From NCBI GenBank assembly GCA_934667475.1, contig CAKUMB010000013.1, positions 1 to 57,740 of the forward strand: a stretch of 57,740 nucleotides of DNA, given 5' to 3'. Positions 8,537 through 18,125 of this stretch are shown here, in pieces; position 1 is the stretch's first letter, and every line of letters begins with the position of its first letter. A program made the position numbers and the translations under genes. The DNA comes from an uncultured Muribaculaceae bacterium (GTDB lineage Bacteria > Bacteroidota > Bacteroidia > Bacteroidales > Muribaculaceae). The notes beneath the pieces are model-generated. The model made no database searches and was not told where the DNA came from. It saw only the letters and a list, made by a program, of their open reading frames with translations.

Positions 8537-9193
8537 ATGCATAGCAAAATGAACAAATTCATACACACAATAGCCTCTGGGGTGATGGCTTTGGCCGCAG
8601 TCATGGCCATGACCGCACCAACGGTAAGTGCAGCCGAAGTTGAGATCTACGACCTCTCGCTCGACGACAACCTTGAGACTCCTGAAATAAAAAACAGCAA
8701 GGTGTCGCAAAAGGTTCAAGACTACCAATATGAGGTGGCCGTGCAACTGAAAAAAGCCAACTACGACGTGGAGTTGATGCGCGACAACGAGGTGATTGTC
8801 ATCACGATTCCGGCGGGGCAACTGTTTAACCCCAACGACACTGTGGTGAACTCTCTTGGCAAGGTGTCGCTGAAACCACTCACACGCTACCTGCGCAACC
8901 CCGGATTCTACAAAATGCTGCTGGTGATGCACACCGACAACACCGGTTCGGACAAATACACCCTTAACCTGTCGCGCAGCCGCGTGAATGCAGTGTTCGA
9001 CTGGTTTGAGGCCAACGCCAGTGTCGACTTTCTTGTGCCTTACGCACTCGGGGCCACCGATCCGGCCATTGACAACAACTCGATGGATAACCGCAAGCGC
9101 AACCGCCGCCTTGAGGTGTTTCTGGTGCCCGACAAGGTGATGATTAATCAGGCCAAAAAAGGCCGCATCGACATAAATTACATAGGAAAATAA
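8537..9193 (+). CDS. Secreted OmpA-like peptidoglycan-associated protein
   Basis: The 218-residue protein has an N-terminal signal peptide (hydrophobic stretch TIASGVMALAAVMAMTAPTV, cleavage near VSAAE). Its C-terminal domain resembles OmpA/MotB: LLVMHTDNTGSDKYTLNLSR followed by SRVNAVFDWF and NRKRNRRLEVFL. That fold normally binds diaminopimelate in peptidoglycan. No N-terminal outer-membrane barrel is present, so it is probably a periplasmic linker protein. It precedes proS by 27 bases in the same cluster. OmpA-family assignment is confident; the precise role is not. Confidence 0.8.
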   Translation: MHSKMNKFIHTIASGVMALAAVMAMTAPTVSAAEVEIYDLSLDDNLETPEIKNSKVSQKVQDYQYEVAVQLKKANYDVELMRDNEVIVITIPAGQLFNPNDTVVNSLGKVSLKPLTRYLRNPGFYKMLLVMHTDNTGSDKYTLNLSRSRVNAVFDWFEANASVDFLVPYALGATDPAIDNNSMDNRKRNRRLEVFLVPDKVMINQAKKGRIDINYIGK

Positions 9194-9220
9194 TTAATAA
9201 AAAAATACAACTACAAAACA

Positions 9221-10702
9221 ATGGCAAAAGAGCTGAAAAATTTAACCAAGAGAGCCGACAATTACTCTCAATGGTATAACGAGCTTGTAGTGAAAGCTGA
9301 CTTGGCCGAGCAGTCGGCCGTGCGTGGCTGCATGGTGATAAAACCCTATGGCTACGCCATTTGGGAAAAAATGCAGCGTCAACTCGACGATATGTTTAAG
9401 GAAACTGGCGTGCAAAACGCCTACTTTCCCCTGCTAATTCCAAAGTCGTTCTTAAGCAAGGAGGCCGACCACGTGGAAGGCTTTGCCAAAGAGTGCGCTG
9501 TGGTGACACACTACCGCCTCAAAAACGACCCCAACGGCAAAGGCGTGGTGGTTGACCCCGATGCCAAGCTCGAAGAGGAACTGATTATTCGCCCCACAAG
9601 CGAAACAATCATATGGAACACCTACCGCAACTGGATCAACTCCTACCGCGACCTGCCCCTGCTCATCAACCAGTGGGCCAATGTGTTCCGCTGGGAAATG
9701 CGCACACGCCTCTTTTTGCGCACAGCCGAATTCCTGTGGCAAGAGGGCCACACGGCCCACGCCACGAGTGAGGAGGCCCAGGCCAAAGCAATAGAAATGT
9801 GCCACGTGTATGCCAAGTTTGCACGCGAATATATGGCAGTGCCCGTGATTGAGGGCGTGAAGTCGGCCAACGAGCGCTTTGCGGGCGCCGTTGAAACCTA
9901 CACCATCGAGGCCATGATGCAAGACGGCAAGGCACTGCAATCTGGCACATCGCACTTCCTCGGCCAGAACTTTGCCAAGGCATTCGACGTTAAGTTTATC
10001 AACAAGGACAACAAGCTCGACTACGTTTGGGCCACATCGTGGGGTGTGTCGACGCGCCTGATGGGTGCGCTCATCATGACCCACAGCGACGACAACGGCC
10101 TTGTGCTGCCGCCCAAGCTGGCACCTATTCAAGTGGTGATAGTGCCTGTGTATCGCAGCGCCGAGCAGCTTAAAGAAATTGATGAGCACGTGGCACCTAT
10201 CGTCAACAAGCTCAAGGCAATGGGCATATCGGTGAAATATGACAACGCCGACAACAAGCGCCCCGGATTCAAGTTTGCCGACTATGAGCTTAAGGGTGTG
10301 CCCGTGCGCCTTGTGATTGGCGCGCGCGACATTGAAAACGGCACCGTGGAGGTTATGCGCCGCGACACCCTTGAGAAGTCGAACGCACAGCTCCAAGGCA
10401 TAGAGGAGCACGTGAAAGCTCTGCTCGATGAAATCCAGGCCAACATCTACAAGAAAGCACTTGACTTCCGCGACAAGATGACCTACAAGGTTGACAACTA
10501 CGACGACTTTAAGGCTCAGCTTGAAAAGGGCGGATTCATCCTTGCTCCCTGGGACGGCACCACCGAAACCGAGGAGCGCATCAAGGAAGAGACTAAAGCC
10601 ACCATACGCTGCATTCCGCTCGACGCCGAGGATGAAGCAGGCGTGGACATGCTCACCGGCAAGCCCTCGGCACGCCGCGTGATATTTGCAAGAAACTATT
10701 AA
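9221..10702 (+). CDS. proS: Prolyl-tRNA synthetase (archaeal/eukaryotic type)
   Basis: This class II aminoacyl-tRNA synthetase charges tRNA-Pro. At 493 residues without the bacterial editing insertion it is the short, archaeal-like ProS used by Bacteroidetes. Visible signatures are YGYAIWEKMQRQLDDMFKET (near residue 45), IIRPTSETIIWNTYRNWI (motif 2 region, near 125) and FRWEMRTRLFLRTAEFLWQE with GHTAHAT. The anticodon-binding domain starts around QVVIVPVYRS. A C-terminal domain ends in RRVIFARNY, as in this subclass. A terminator follows within 15 bases of the stop. Confidence 0.95.
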   Translation: MAKELKNLTKRADNYSQWYNELVVKADLAEQSAVRGCMVIKPYGYAIWEKMQRQLDDMFKETGVQNAYFPLLIPKSFLSKEADHVEGFAKECAVVTHYRLKNDPNGKGVVVDPDAKLEEELIIRPTSETIIWNTYRNWINSYRDLPLLINQWANVFRWEMRTRLFLRTAEFLWQEGHTAHATSEEAQAKAIEMCHVYAKFAREYMAVPVIEGVKSANERFAGAVETYTIEAMMQDGKALQSGTSHFLGQNFAKAFDVKFINKDNKLDYVWATSWGVSTRLMGALIMTHSDDNGLVLPPKLAPIQVVIVPVYRSAEQLKEIDEHVAPIVNKLKAMGISVKYDNADNKRPGFKFADYELKGVPVRLVIGARDIENGTVEVMRRDTLEKSNAQLQGIEEHVKALLDEIQANIYKKALDFRDKMTYKVDNYDDFKAQLEKGGFILAPWDGTTETEERIKEETKATIRCIPLDAEDEAGVDMLTGKPSARRVIFARNY

Positions 10703-10716
10703 TAATGCAATATTGG

Positions 10717-10753
10717 CAAACGGGCTGCGACCGCAGGAGTTGTGGCCCGTTTG
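10717..10753 (+). terminator. Terminator after proS
   Basis: CAAACGGGC / GCCCGTTTG form a 9-bp perfect stem with a G/C-rich loop, followed by a short T-containing tract. It closes the tsaB-proS cluster. Confidence 0.65.
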
Positions 10754-10775
10754 ACGTTTATATACACACGGTTGA

Positions 10776-12224
10776 ATGGCTGACTCCAACTTGAAACAAA
10801 AAACCGCCAAAGGCCTGCTGTGGGGCGGCATGAGCAATGTGCTGCAGCAGTTGCTCAACGCCGTGTTTGGCATAGTCATAGCCAGACTGCTGAGTGAAAG
10901 CGACTACGGCATGGTGGGCATGCTCACGGTGTTCATTCTTGTGGCCAACTCGCTGCAAGAGTGCGGCTTCACCAATGCACTGGCCAACCGCCCGAGCATT
11001 GAGCACCGCGACTACAACGCTGTGTTCTGGTTCAGCACCATGATGGGACTTGCAATGTATGCGCTGCTGTTTGTGTGCGCTCCGCTTGTGGCGCAGTTCT
11101 ATGGCGAGCCCGAGCTGAAGCCGCTGCTGCGCTACCTGTCGCTGTCGTTTGTGTTCTCGAGCACGGCCACGGCACACAACGCCTACATGTTTAAGCGACT
11201 CATGGTGAAGGGCAAGTCGGTGGCCCAAATCACCGCCCTTGTGGTGTCGGGCACGCTGGGCATGGGCATGGCCTATAAGGGCATGGCCTATTGGGGCCTT
11301 GCGACCCAAACGGTGGTCTACACGTTCACCTATGCGCTGATGATGTGGATATTCTCGCCATGGCGGCCGACATTCAGTTTCGACTTCGGCCCCATCAGGC
11401 AAATGATAGGATTCAGCAGCAAAATGCTGATAACCAACATATTCATGCAGTTAAACAACAATATTTTCTCGGTGCTGCTGGGCAAACTCTACACCCACTG
11501 CGAGGTGGGCCTGTATTCACAAGCCAACAAGTGGGAGAGCATGGTGCACAACTCCATCACCAGCATGATCACCGGCGTGGCGCAGCCTGTGCTTCGCTCG
11601 GTGGAGGGCGACGATGAGCGGCAGCGCGAGGCGTTTCGCAAGTTGCTGCGCTTCACGGCATTCGTGTCGTTCCCGGCAATGTTTGGCCTGGCGCTGATTG
11701 CCAAAGAGTTTATTGTGGTCACCGTCACCGATCGGTGGCTGGGATGCGTGCATATGCTGCAGCTGCTGTGCCTGTGGGGAGCGTTTCAGCCCATCACAAT
11801 GCTGTATGCCAACATGGTGATAAGCAAAGGCCGGTCGAATGTGTATATGTATAACTACGTGGCCATCGGCATAGTGCAACTCACAGTGCTGCTGCTGGTT
11901 CACAATCTCGGCATACAAGCCATGATTGTGGCCTTTGTGGCCGTGAATGTGCTGTGGCTGCTGGTGTGGCACTCGTTTGTGCACCGCTACATTGGGCTTA
12001 GGCTGAAGCACACGCTGGCCGACATAATGCCGTTTGCAGCCATCGCAGCTGTCACCATGGCAGCCACCTATGCCTCAACCCTGTGGATTGGCGACATGCG
12101 CCTGCTGCTGGTTGCGCGCGTGGTGCTTGCCGCAGCGATTTATGTGGCCATTTTAAGAATCACCAATGCCGCCATACTCAAAGAATGTGTGGCTTACCTG
12201 ACTAAAAAGAAGAAGCAACAATGA
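10776..12224 (+). CDS. Polysaccharide flippase/exporter (MATE/Wzx superfamily, WzxC-like)
   Basis: The 482-residue integral membrane protein has some 12-14 hydrophobic segments and no soluble domain. The N-terminus KGLLWGGMSNVLQQLLNAVFG followed by LLSESDYGMVGMLTVFI is typical of lipopolysaccharide/exopolysaccharide translocases of the WzxC/TuaB type, which move lipid-linked glycans across the inner membrane. Length matches the family. It overlaps the following glycosyltransferase by 4 bases (ATGA), which implies coupled translation and a shared pathway. Substrate cannot be read from sequence. Confidence 0.87.
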   Translation: MADSNLKQKTAKGLLWGGMSNVLQQLLNAVFGIVIARLLSESDYGMVGMLTVFILVANSLQECGFTNALANRPSIEHRDYNAVFWFSTMMGLAMYALLFVCAPLVAQFYGEPELKPLLRYLSLSFVFSSTATAHNAYMFKRLMVKGKSVAQITALVVSGTLGMGMAYKGMAYWGLATQTVVYTFTYALMMWIFSPWRPTFSFDFGPIRQMIGFSSKMLITNIFMQLNNNIFSVLLGKLYTHCEVGLYSQANKWESMVHNSITSMITGVAQPVLRSVEGDDERQREAFRKLLRFTAFVSFPAMFGLALIAKEFIVVTVTDRWLGCVHMLQLLCLWGAFQPITMLYANMVISKGRSNVYMYNYVAIGIVQLTVLLLVHNLGIQAMIVAFVAVNVLWLLVWHSFVHRYIGLRLKHTLADIMPFAAIAAVTMAATYASTLWIGDMRLLLVARVVLAAAIYVAILRITNAAILKECVAYLTKKKKQQ

Positions 12225-13462
12225 AAGTGTTATATACGTTTGGCGGAATGCCGCATTACCTCAACGCACTGCTCAACAAGGTGGTGGCGAAAGGAGCCGA
12301 AGTCACTGTGGTGATGCCCGACAAGGGCAATGCCACCATTGGCAAGGGAGTGAAAATGGTGGACGGCGGCAGCTACAAGCGGGTGCCGTCGCCCGAGAAC
12401 AAAATGTGGTATGGCAAAATGGGATTTCCGCGCCTGCCCGAGATCGTTGAGGCCGAAAAGCCCGACATTGTGGTGATGGGATGGCCCTACTTTTTGCAGG
12501 TGGCACTGCAGCCGTCGCTGCGCAAAGCGCTCAACGGAAGCAAAGCCAAACTGCTTATACGCGAAATTCCGTTTCAAACGCCTCCCTACGGTGGCATAAA
12601 GGCATACTTCAAGGCCAACCCGATGATTGACGAGAACATGAACGTGCTGAGCCACGGCGCCGCCTTTGCCTTAAAGCAATGGTTGATAGCTAAAATCAGA
12701 CGCCGCTGCTACAGCTATGCCTCGGGGGCACTCAACTACTCGACGGCGGCCTACGACATTTTACCCTCGTATGGCCTAAGCCGCGACCAAATACACGTGA
12801 CCTATAACTGCACCGACACCGCTGCGCTGATGCAGCAGCGCAGCGCCGTGCTTGCCGCCGAGCCCATATTGCCTGCATCGGCCCACAGGATTCTGCACAT
12901 TGGCCGCCTGGTGAAGTGGAAGCGAGTTGACCTGCTTATCGACGCAGTGGCCATCGTAGCCAAGCAAGTGCCCGATGTAGAGCTCGTGGTGGTTGGCAAC
13001 GGCCCCGAGAGCGACAGTCTCAAAGCTCAGGCGCAAAGGCTTGGGGTGGGGCGCAACTGCAACTTTGTGGGGGCAGTCTATGACCCCAAGACGCTGGGAG
13101 CCTACATGCACGAGTCGAGCGTGTATGTGCTCGCTGGAATGGGCGGACTGTCGATAAACGACGCCATGACCTACTCGATGCCCATAATTTGCTCGGTGTG
13201 CGACAGCACAGAGCGCGACCTTGTGGCCGATGGGGTGAACGGATACTTCTTCAAAGAGGGCGACGCCACCGACCTTGCCGCCAAAATAGAGAAGTTGCTG
13301 GCATCGCCCGAACTGTGCCGCAAAATGGGGGAGGAGTCGTTTAAGGTGATTCGTGACAAGATTAACATCGACACCGTGAGCGACCGCTACATGGAGGTGT
13401 ATAAAAATTTGATGCACCGACATTTGCATATGTCGCAAAAAGACCGTAAATTGCATGCGTAA
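12221..13462 (+). CDS. Glycosyltransferase, GT4-like
   Basis: The 413-residue cytoplasmic protein has the GT-B fold of family 4. The N-terminal half opens with KVLYTFGGMPHYLNALLNKV. The C-terminal nucleotide-sugar half contains LHIGRLVKWKRVDLLIDAVA and ELVVVGNGPESDSLKAQA. The usual E(x7)E region reads GGLSINDAMTYSMPIICS, so the first Glu is not obvious; this may reflect a divergent subfamily. It is translationally coupled to the flippase upstream, suggesting it builds or extends the glycan that is flipped. Donor and acceptor are unknown. Confidence 0.85.
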   Translation: MKVLYTFGGMPHYLNALLNKVVAKGAEVTVVMPDKGNATIGKGVKMVDGGSYKRVPSPENKMWYGKMGFPRLPEIVEAEKPDIVVMGWPYFLQVALQPSLRKALNGSKAKLLIREIPFQTPPYGGIKAYFKANPMIDENMNVLSHGAAFALKQWLIAKIRRRCYSYASGALNYSTAAYDILPSYGLSRDQIHVTYNCTDTAALMQQRSAVLAAEPILPASAHRILHIGRLVKWKRVDLLIDAVAIVAKQVPDVELVVVGNGPESDSLKAQAQRLGVGRNCNFVGAVYDPKTLGAYMHESSVYVLAGMGGLSINDAMTYSMPIICSVCDSTERDLVADGVNGYFFKEGDATDLAAKIEKLLASPELCRKMGEESFKVIRDKINIDTVSDRYMEVYKNLMHRHLHMSQKDRKLHA

Positions 13463-13483
13463 ACTTTAAAACTTGTATCGCTT

Positions 13484-13870
13484 ATGACACAGTTAAATCA
13501 AATTTACCGCTGCACCTTGTGCGGCAACATTGTGGAAGTGCTTAATCCTGCTGCCGGACAGCTTGTGTGCTGCGGCAAACCAATGCAGTTGCTCGAACCG
13601 AACACAACCGACGCTGCAGGTGAAAAGCACGTTCCTGTGATTGAAAAATCGGCCAATGGCTATCGTGTGACCGTTGGCAGTGTTGAGCACCCAATGCTTG
13701 AGGCCCATTACATCCAGTGGATTGAGCTGATTGGGGCCAACAAGGTGTTGCGCCATGCGCTTAAGCCTGGCGACAAACCAGAAGCCACGTTCCCTCTCAT
13801 CGACGGGCCGGTGTCGGCACGCGAGTTTTGCAACCTGCATGGGCTTTGGAGCTCGGCCGAATTAGAGTAA
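13484..13870 (+). CDS. dfx: Desulfoferrodoxin (superoxide reductase, two-iron type)
   Basis: This cytoplasmic enzyme reduces superoxide to peroxide, protecting anaerobes from oxygen. The 128-residue protein has an N-terminal desulforedoxin-like centre I with four cysteines (YRCTLCGN, then VCCGKPM). Centre II ligands are visible: EKHVPVIE (His), VEHPMLEAHYIQW (two His) and REFCNLHGLW (Cys and His). The catalytic Glu-Lys pair precedes the first His. Having both centres makes it a class I (2Fe) enzyme. It lies 21 bases after the glycosyltransferase gene but has an unrelated function. Confidence 0.94.
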   Translation: MTQLNQIYRCTLCGNIVEVLNPAAGQLVCCGKPMQLLEPNTTDAAGEKHVPVIEKSANGYRVTVGSVEHPMLEAHYIQWIELIGANKVLRHALKPGDKPEATFPLIDGPVSAREFCNLHGLWSSAELE

Positions 13871-13919
13871 CCATTCACACTGCAATGGATATGCATAACA
13901 ATAACAATGCATTGCGCTG

Positions 13920-14423
13920 ATGGCCGACAAACTCACACCCGAGCAGCGCCACAAGTGCATGGCGCATATCCGCGCAGTAGACACGAAACCTGAAATGCTC
14001 GTGCGCAAACACCTGTTTGCGCACGGGTTTCGTTATAGGCTGCACGTGAAACGTCTGCCTGGCAAGCCCGACATAGTGCTGAAGAAATACCGCACCGTGA
14101 TTATGGTGAACGGTTGCTTCTGGCACGGGCACGAGGGCTGCAGCCACTACCGGCTGCCAAAGACCAACACCGAATTTTGGCGCGAAAAAATCGAGCACAA
14201 CCGCCGCCGCGACGCCAAAGAGGCCGTGGTGTTGCGCTTATTGGGGTGGCATGTGATTCGCATATGGGAGTGTGAACTCACGCCAAAACGCCGCAAAGCC
14301 ACACTGCTCAACCTTGAAATCACACTCAACCACCTGCTTATTAAAAACTACGCGCCAGCCTCCAATGCCACCACTGCGCAAGCTGCCGAGCCGCGAGTGG
14401 GCTACAACAGGCGCAAGCGGTGA
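13920..14423 (+). CDS. vsr: Very short patch repair endonuclease (Vsr family)
   Basis: Vsr nicks 5' of T:G mismatches that arise by deamination of 5-methylcytosine in methylated sites. The 167-residue protein begins ADKLTPEQRHKCMAHIRAVD and has the nuclease core PGKPDIVLKKYRTVIMVNGC with FWHGHEGCSHY (catalytic Asp and zinc-binding His/Cys). A matching REKIEHNRRRD helix follows and then WHVIRIWECEL. All family motifs are intact. No Dcm-type cytosine methyltransferase is in this window, so its partner must be elsewhere or absent. It converges with rlmH 15 bases downstream. Confidence 0.9.
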   Translation: MADKLTPEQRHKCMAHIRAVDTKPEMLVRKHLFAHGFRYRLHVKRLPGKPDIVLKKYRTVIMVNGCFWHGHEGCSHYRLPKTNTEFWREKIEHNRRRDAKEAVVLRLLGWHVIRIWECELTPKRRKATLLNLEITLNHLLIKNYAPASNATTAQAAEPRVGYNRRKR

Positions 14424-14438
14424 TGCATGCGGCAACCG

Positions 14439-14912
14439 CTACTCATGGTGGTAGGGCTCATGGTTGATGATGGTCATGGCTCGATAGAGCTGCTCAGTGA
14501 ATATTAGCCTAATCATTTCGTGCGGAAACGTCATCTTCGACAGCGACAGCAGTTCGTTGGCGCAGTCATACACATCCTGGCTAAACCCATACGGGCCGCC
14601 CACCACCAGCACCATGCGCCTTGCGCCCGAAGCCATACGCTTTTCAATGTATTTTGAAAACTGCACCGAAGTGAATTCTTTGCCGTGCTCGTCGAGCAGC
14701 ACCACATAGTCGCCCTTGTCGAGCATGGCGAGTATGCTTTTGCCTTCAGCCGTTTTTTGCTGCTGCTCGCTGAGGTTGCGGGTGTTTTTCACATCGTCGA
14801 TATACTCTATGGAAAACGGAATGTAGTGCGAGAGTCTCGACGTGTATTCGTCAATGCCCTGCCTAAGGTATCCATTGGTGGTCTTGCCCACCACTGCCAA
14901 AACTATCTTCAT
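14439..14912 (-). CDS. rlmH: 23S rRNA pseudouridine-1915 N3-methyltransferase RlmH
   Basis: This SPOUT-class methyltransferase modifies pseudouridine 1915 in helix 69 of 23S rRNA. The 157-residue length is typical. The knot region shows VVGGPYGFSQDVY, and the C-terminus ends LSLSKMTFPHEMIRLIFTEQ then LYRAMTIINHEPYHHE, a near-invariant tail. It lies 7 bases downstream of the AddB-like gene on the same strand and is probably co-transcribed with it. Confidence 0.96.
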   Translation of the reverse strand: MKIVLAVVGKTTNGYLRQGIDEYTSRLSHYIPFSIEYIDDVKNTRNLSEQQQKTAEGKSILAMLDKGDYVVLLDEHGKEFTSVQFSKYIEKRMASGARRMVLVVGGPYGFSQDVYDCANELLSLSKMTFPHEMIRLIFTEQLYRAMTIINHEPYHHE

Positions 14913-14919
14913 TTGCTTC

Positions 14920-17900
14920 TTAATATTTTGCTACGGGTTTGCGCTTGCACAGGTCGTTGAATCGGCAATAGTTGCACAAAGTGGATTTTTCGGGGCACTG
15001 CACGAACTGCTGCTCCGTGCTTTGCAGCGATGCAATGCGATTGCCCAGCGCCTCCTTAAACTCTTCTAGCATGTTGCCCTTATCCTTGTCGCATAGGCTG
15101 CCAAGCGACACCTGCCCTTGAGGGTGATTGGTGGTGTCGCCGCGTTTGGGCTTAAACGACACACCGGCCACGCTCATATCGCGCAACTTGTAGATCACCG
15201 GCTCCACATCATCGGCAGGATGCTCCTGCTTCCATGCGATGCTGTAGAGCAACAGTTGCAAGATGGCATGCGGACGCTTGCTGCCTGCCTTGTTGTCAAA
15301 CAACGCGTCGATGCTGCTAAACTCGGTGGTGTCGCCGCCCGTCTTATAGTCAACAATTCTCACCGGGCCGCCGTCACCAATGCGGTCGATGCGGTCGGCG
15401 CGGTAATAGAAGTTGAATTTCACCCCATTTATGCAGAGTATGAGACGGCTCGGCACCTCGCACTCGAGCACAGTGAAGTGGTCGGCACCCGTCAGCTTCA
15501 GCAACTCAATGTCGTGGTTAAGGGCATTCTCGATGAGCTGCGAAATGGTGACCTTCAGTATCTTTGCATCGCCCGTGAGCGGTGCCGTAGAGTTCTCGTC
15601 GTGCAGATAGGTCTTCACTATGTTGCTGTACACCACACCGTCGAGTTTGGTCCTTTTGAAGTCGGCAATCATCTTTGCAGTCACCTTGTAGGGCTTCACT
15701 GGATGCTCGGGCTCATCGGTTCCGTTTACACTGCTGGGGTAATACAGCTCTTGCAGCGAGTCGTGCACAATCGTGCCCAACGTGCTCGCATCCATAAAGT
15801 CGCCGCCGGGTGTGTTGTCGTCGAGCCCCTGAATGTGGCGCAGATAGAACTTAAGCGGACAGTCCACATACTGGTTGATGGAACTTGCCGACAAGTAGGC
15901 TGCCGCATCGCCACTGGCCGAGTAGGCGGCAATCTTGGATTGGCAGGCGTCGTCTTTGCTCACCTTCAGAGTGTAGTCCTCGGCTGGTGTCAGCTGGCAG
16001 TTGACCACCTTGTGGACAATGGGCTGGCAATACACCTTTTCGAGTTGAGCGATGTATCGCGACGGCTCGCCCGAGCCCATGGCCTGCGCACTTGAGTCGT
16101 AAAGCAGATACACCCTGCGCGCCCGGGCCAGCAGGCGGTAGAAGTAGTAGCTCGACATCGACTCCTGGTGCTCAACCGAAGCCATGCCAAAGTGGTGGCG
16201 CAGACTGTTGGCGATAAACGTCTTTGCAGCATGGCGGCGTGGAAACACACGCTCATTGACCGAGAGTATTATCAGGTTGTCGAAGTCGAGACAGCGCGTT
16301 TCGAGCATACCCATTATTTGAAGCCCATGCAGCGGCTCGCCCTCAAACGGAATCGTGTGGCTGCCCGCCAAGCGGTCGGTGAGGTAAAACACCGTGGACT
16401 CGCACATGGGCACGCCATAGCGGCCAATGCAGTCCTTCACCTGCTGCAACACCAGTCTGTATTGCGCTATAAACGCGCTTTGCAGCGGCACGCACTTGTC
16501 CGCCTCATCGCTGCTGTCGTCGTCCGTGCCAGCGGCGCTTTGCCGGCCGATTATGGCAGCATTAAGTTTGTCAACGAATTCAATCAGGTGGTCGATGTGG
16601 CTCTTAACCCCTTCCACTCCGGCATTTAGGCTTATGGTGCTGAATAATGGCTTTAGGTTGGGCATGCTGGAAAACGTGGTTTCGGGCACGCGGAAGTCGT
16701 TGCTGTTGTCCACAGCCTCGCTCACGGCAATAGCCTCTGGGCCAAAAGCCGCCTTCACAATTGGGTGCGACAGCACATTGCGCACATCGTCGCGGTAGAA
16801 AGTCCAGCCGGCAGCGCCCCTCGAAGCCTGTCTGTGCATCTTGGCCACAGTGTGCATCAGCGACACCACATCGGCATTGCGCAGCGGGTAGCCCAACGTC
16901 ACGTTCACACTCTTCACCTTGCTGCTTATCGAGTTCACAAGCGGCGTAAACAAGTTTTCATCGGGCAGCACAATGGCTGTGTTGATGGCATTGCCGGGAT
17001 CGGTCAGCTTGTCGTCCACGAGGCCGTCCACGATGTGAAACGCATATTTGGCCTGGCCAAAATTCGACGGCACAGCCACCGTCTCGATTTGCGGCCAACT
17101 GGTCACCGCATCGGCCGTGAAGTCGGCCGGCTCCGGAAAGTCCTTTATATATTGCGATATGAACCGCGTGGCCAAGTTGTCGCCATTGTCCATTGCTGGC
17201 CACGAGTGGTCCCAAAAGAAGTCGGCCAGTCCCTGCTTCTTTAGGCTGCTGAACACCAGCAGCTCGCAGTTGCTGAGCACATTGAAGCCCACAAACACAT
17301 AACGATCATACGGCAGCGGATTACTTCCGCCGGCCAGCTTCAACGCGGCATCGCGGTAGGTCTTGCCCGTGTAACTCAACTGCTGACTGGCCAGCAGCGC
17401 ATTAAACCGCTCATACAGCGGCAGCAACTGCTGCCACAGGCGCAGATAGTTGCGCTTCACCTCGCCGTCGTTGCCATCGGGGTCGGCTTCATATTGCCGC
17501 CAAAACGAGTCGTCGTCACCCGAGTCGGGAATATTGATATACTGCCTCAGTTCATCCTTCAGCTCCCGCGGCAGAAAGTCGGTAGAAATCTCCTTATACT
17601 CCTTTATGTTGGTGAATATCTCCTTGGGGTTCACCAAATACATGTCCACATCATTGAAGTCGCTCAATATCACGCTGCCCCAGTACACGAATTTGTCGAA
17701 GGGGTAGTCCTCATTGCCACTGAGCTGGGTGTAGGCCTTATGCAGCAAAAACAGCGCCTCAACCGAGTTGGGCGTCACCTCCTCGGCCACATCGGCCACA
17801 AAGTCGCTGATGGTGGTCAGGCGTGGCTGCATCACCGGAGCCGCCGCATCGGCTTGTGCTTCATCAAGGTATTTTGCAAAAAACTGACTGCTGCGCCTGT

Positions 17901-17991
17901 TTGGAAACACAAAGCAGTAGTCAGCCAGGCCGCTTTTGCCACCATAGTAGCTTGCCACCTGCTGCAGAAAGGGTGTGTGATTCCGTTCCAT
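14920..17991 (-). CDS. AddB-like PD-(D/E)XK nuclease with iron-sulfur cysteines
   Basis: The 1023-residue protein resembles the AddB side of Bacteroidetes recombination nuclease/helicase complexes that process double-strand ends. The N-terminus has an inactive helicase-like segment (FVFPNRRSSQFFAKYL). The C-terminal third is a RecB-family nuclease with VRIVDYKTGG as the D-x-K catalytic motif. Four cysteines fit a 4Fe-4S cluster: one in YVDCPLKFYLRHI and three in CPEKSTLCNYCRFNDLCKR. Length fits AddB (about 950-1,150). The usual UvrD/AddA helicase partner is not adjacent, which is notable. It shares a transcript with rlmH. Confidence 0.85.
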   Translation of the reverse strand: MERNHTPFLQQVASYYGGKSGLADYCFVFPNRRSSQFFAKYLDEAQADAAAPVMQPRLTTISDFVADVAEEVTPNSVEALFLLHKAYTQLSGNEDYPFDKFVYWGSVILSDFNDVDMYLVNPKEIFTNIKEYKEISTDFLPRELKDELRQYINIPDSGDDDSFWRQYEADPDGNDGEVKRNYLRLWQQLLPLYERFNALLASQQLSYTGKTYRDAALKLAGGSNPLPYDRYVFVGFNVLSNCELLVFSSLKKQGLADFFWDHSWPAMDNGDNLATRFISQYIKDFPEPADFTADAVTSWPQIETVAVPSNFGQAKYAFHIVDGLVDDKLTDPGNAINTAIVLPDENLFTPLVNSISSKVKSVNVTLGYPLRNADVVSLMHTVAKMHRQASRGAAGWTFYRDDVRNVLSHPIVKAAFGPEAIAVSEAVDNSNDFRVPETTFSSMPNLKPLFSTISLNAGVEGVKSHIDHLIEFVDKLNAAIIGRQSAAGTDDDSSDEADKCVPLQSAFIAQYRLVLQQVKDCIGRYGVPMCESTVFYLTDRLAGSHTIPFEGEPLHGLQIMGMLETRCLDFDNLIILSVNERVFPRRHAAKTFIANSLRHHFGMASVEHQESMSSYYFYRLLARARRVYLLYDSSAQAMGSGEPSRYIAQLEKVYCQPIVHKVVNCQLTPAEDYTLKVSKDDACQSKIAAYSASGDAAAYLSASSINQYVDCPLKFYLRHIQGLDDNTPGGDFMDASTLGTIVHDSLQELYYPSSVNGTDEPEHPVKPYKVTAKMIADFKRTKLDGVVYSNIVKTYLHDENSTAPLTGDAKILKVTISQLIENALNHDIELLKLTGADHFTVLECEVPSRLILCINGVKFNFYYRADRIDRIGDGGPVRIVDYKTGGDTTEFSSIDALFDNKAGSKRPHAILQLLLYSIAWKQEHPADDVEPVIYKLRDMSVAGVSFKPKRGDTTNHPQGQVSLGSLCDKDKGNMLEEFKEALGNRIASLQSTEQQFVQCPEKSTLCNYCRFNDLCKRKPVAKY

Positions 17992-18125
17992 TTCTTAATA
18001 ATCTAGTATTTACGTATTAGCATTAGGCAGCCACCAGCATCGCAGGCAGCAACCACAAAACAAATATAAGACAAAATCACTTACCCCGCAAATCCACACC
18101 ACACCAATACCATCTTTCCTCACTG

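Noticed and set aside
9452..10879. Long minus-strand open frame opposite proS
   Set aside because: It is antisense to a gene with full ProS motifs and is rich in His, Val and Ala, as expected for a shadow of G+C-biased codons.
14424..14438. Vsr-rlmH as an operon
   Set aside because: The two genes are on opposite strands and converge, so they cannot be co-transcribed.
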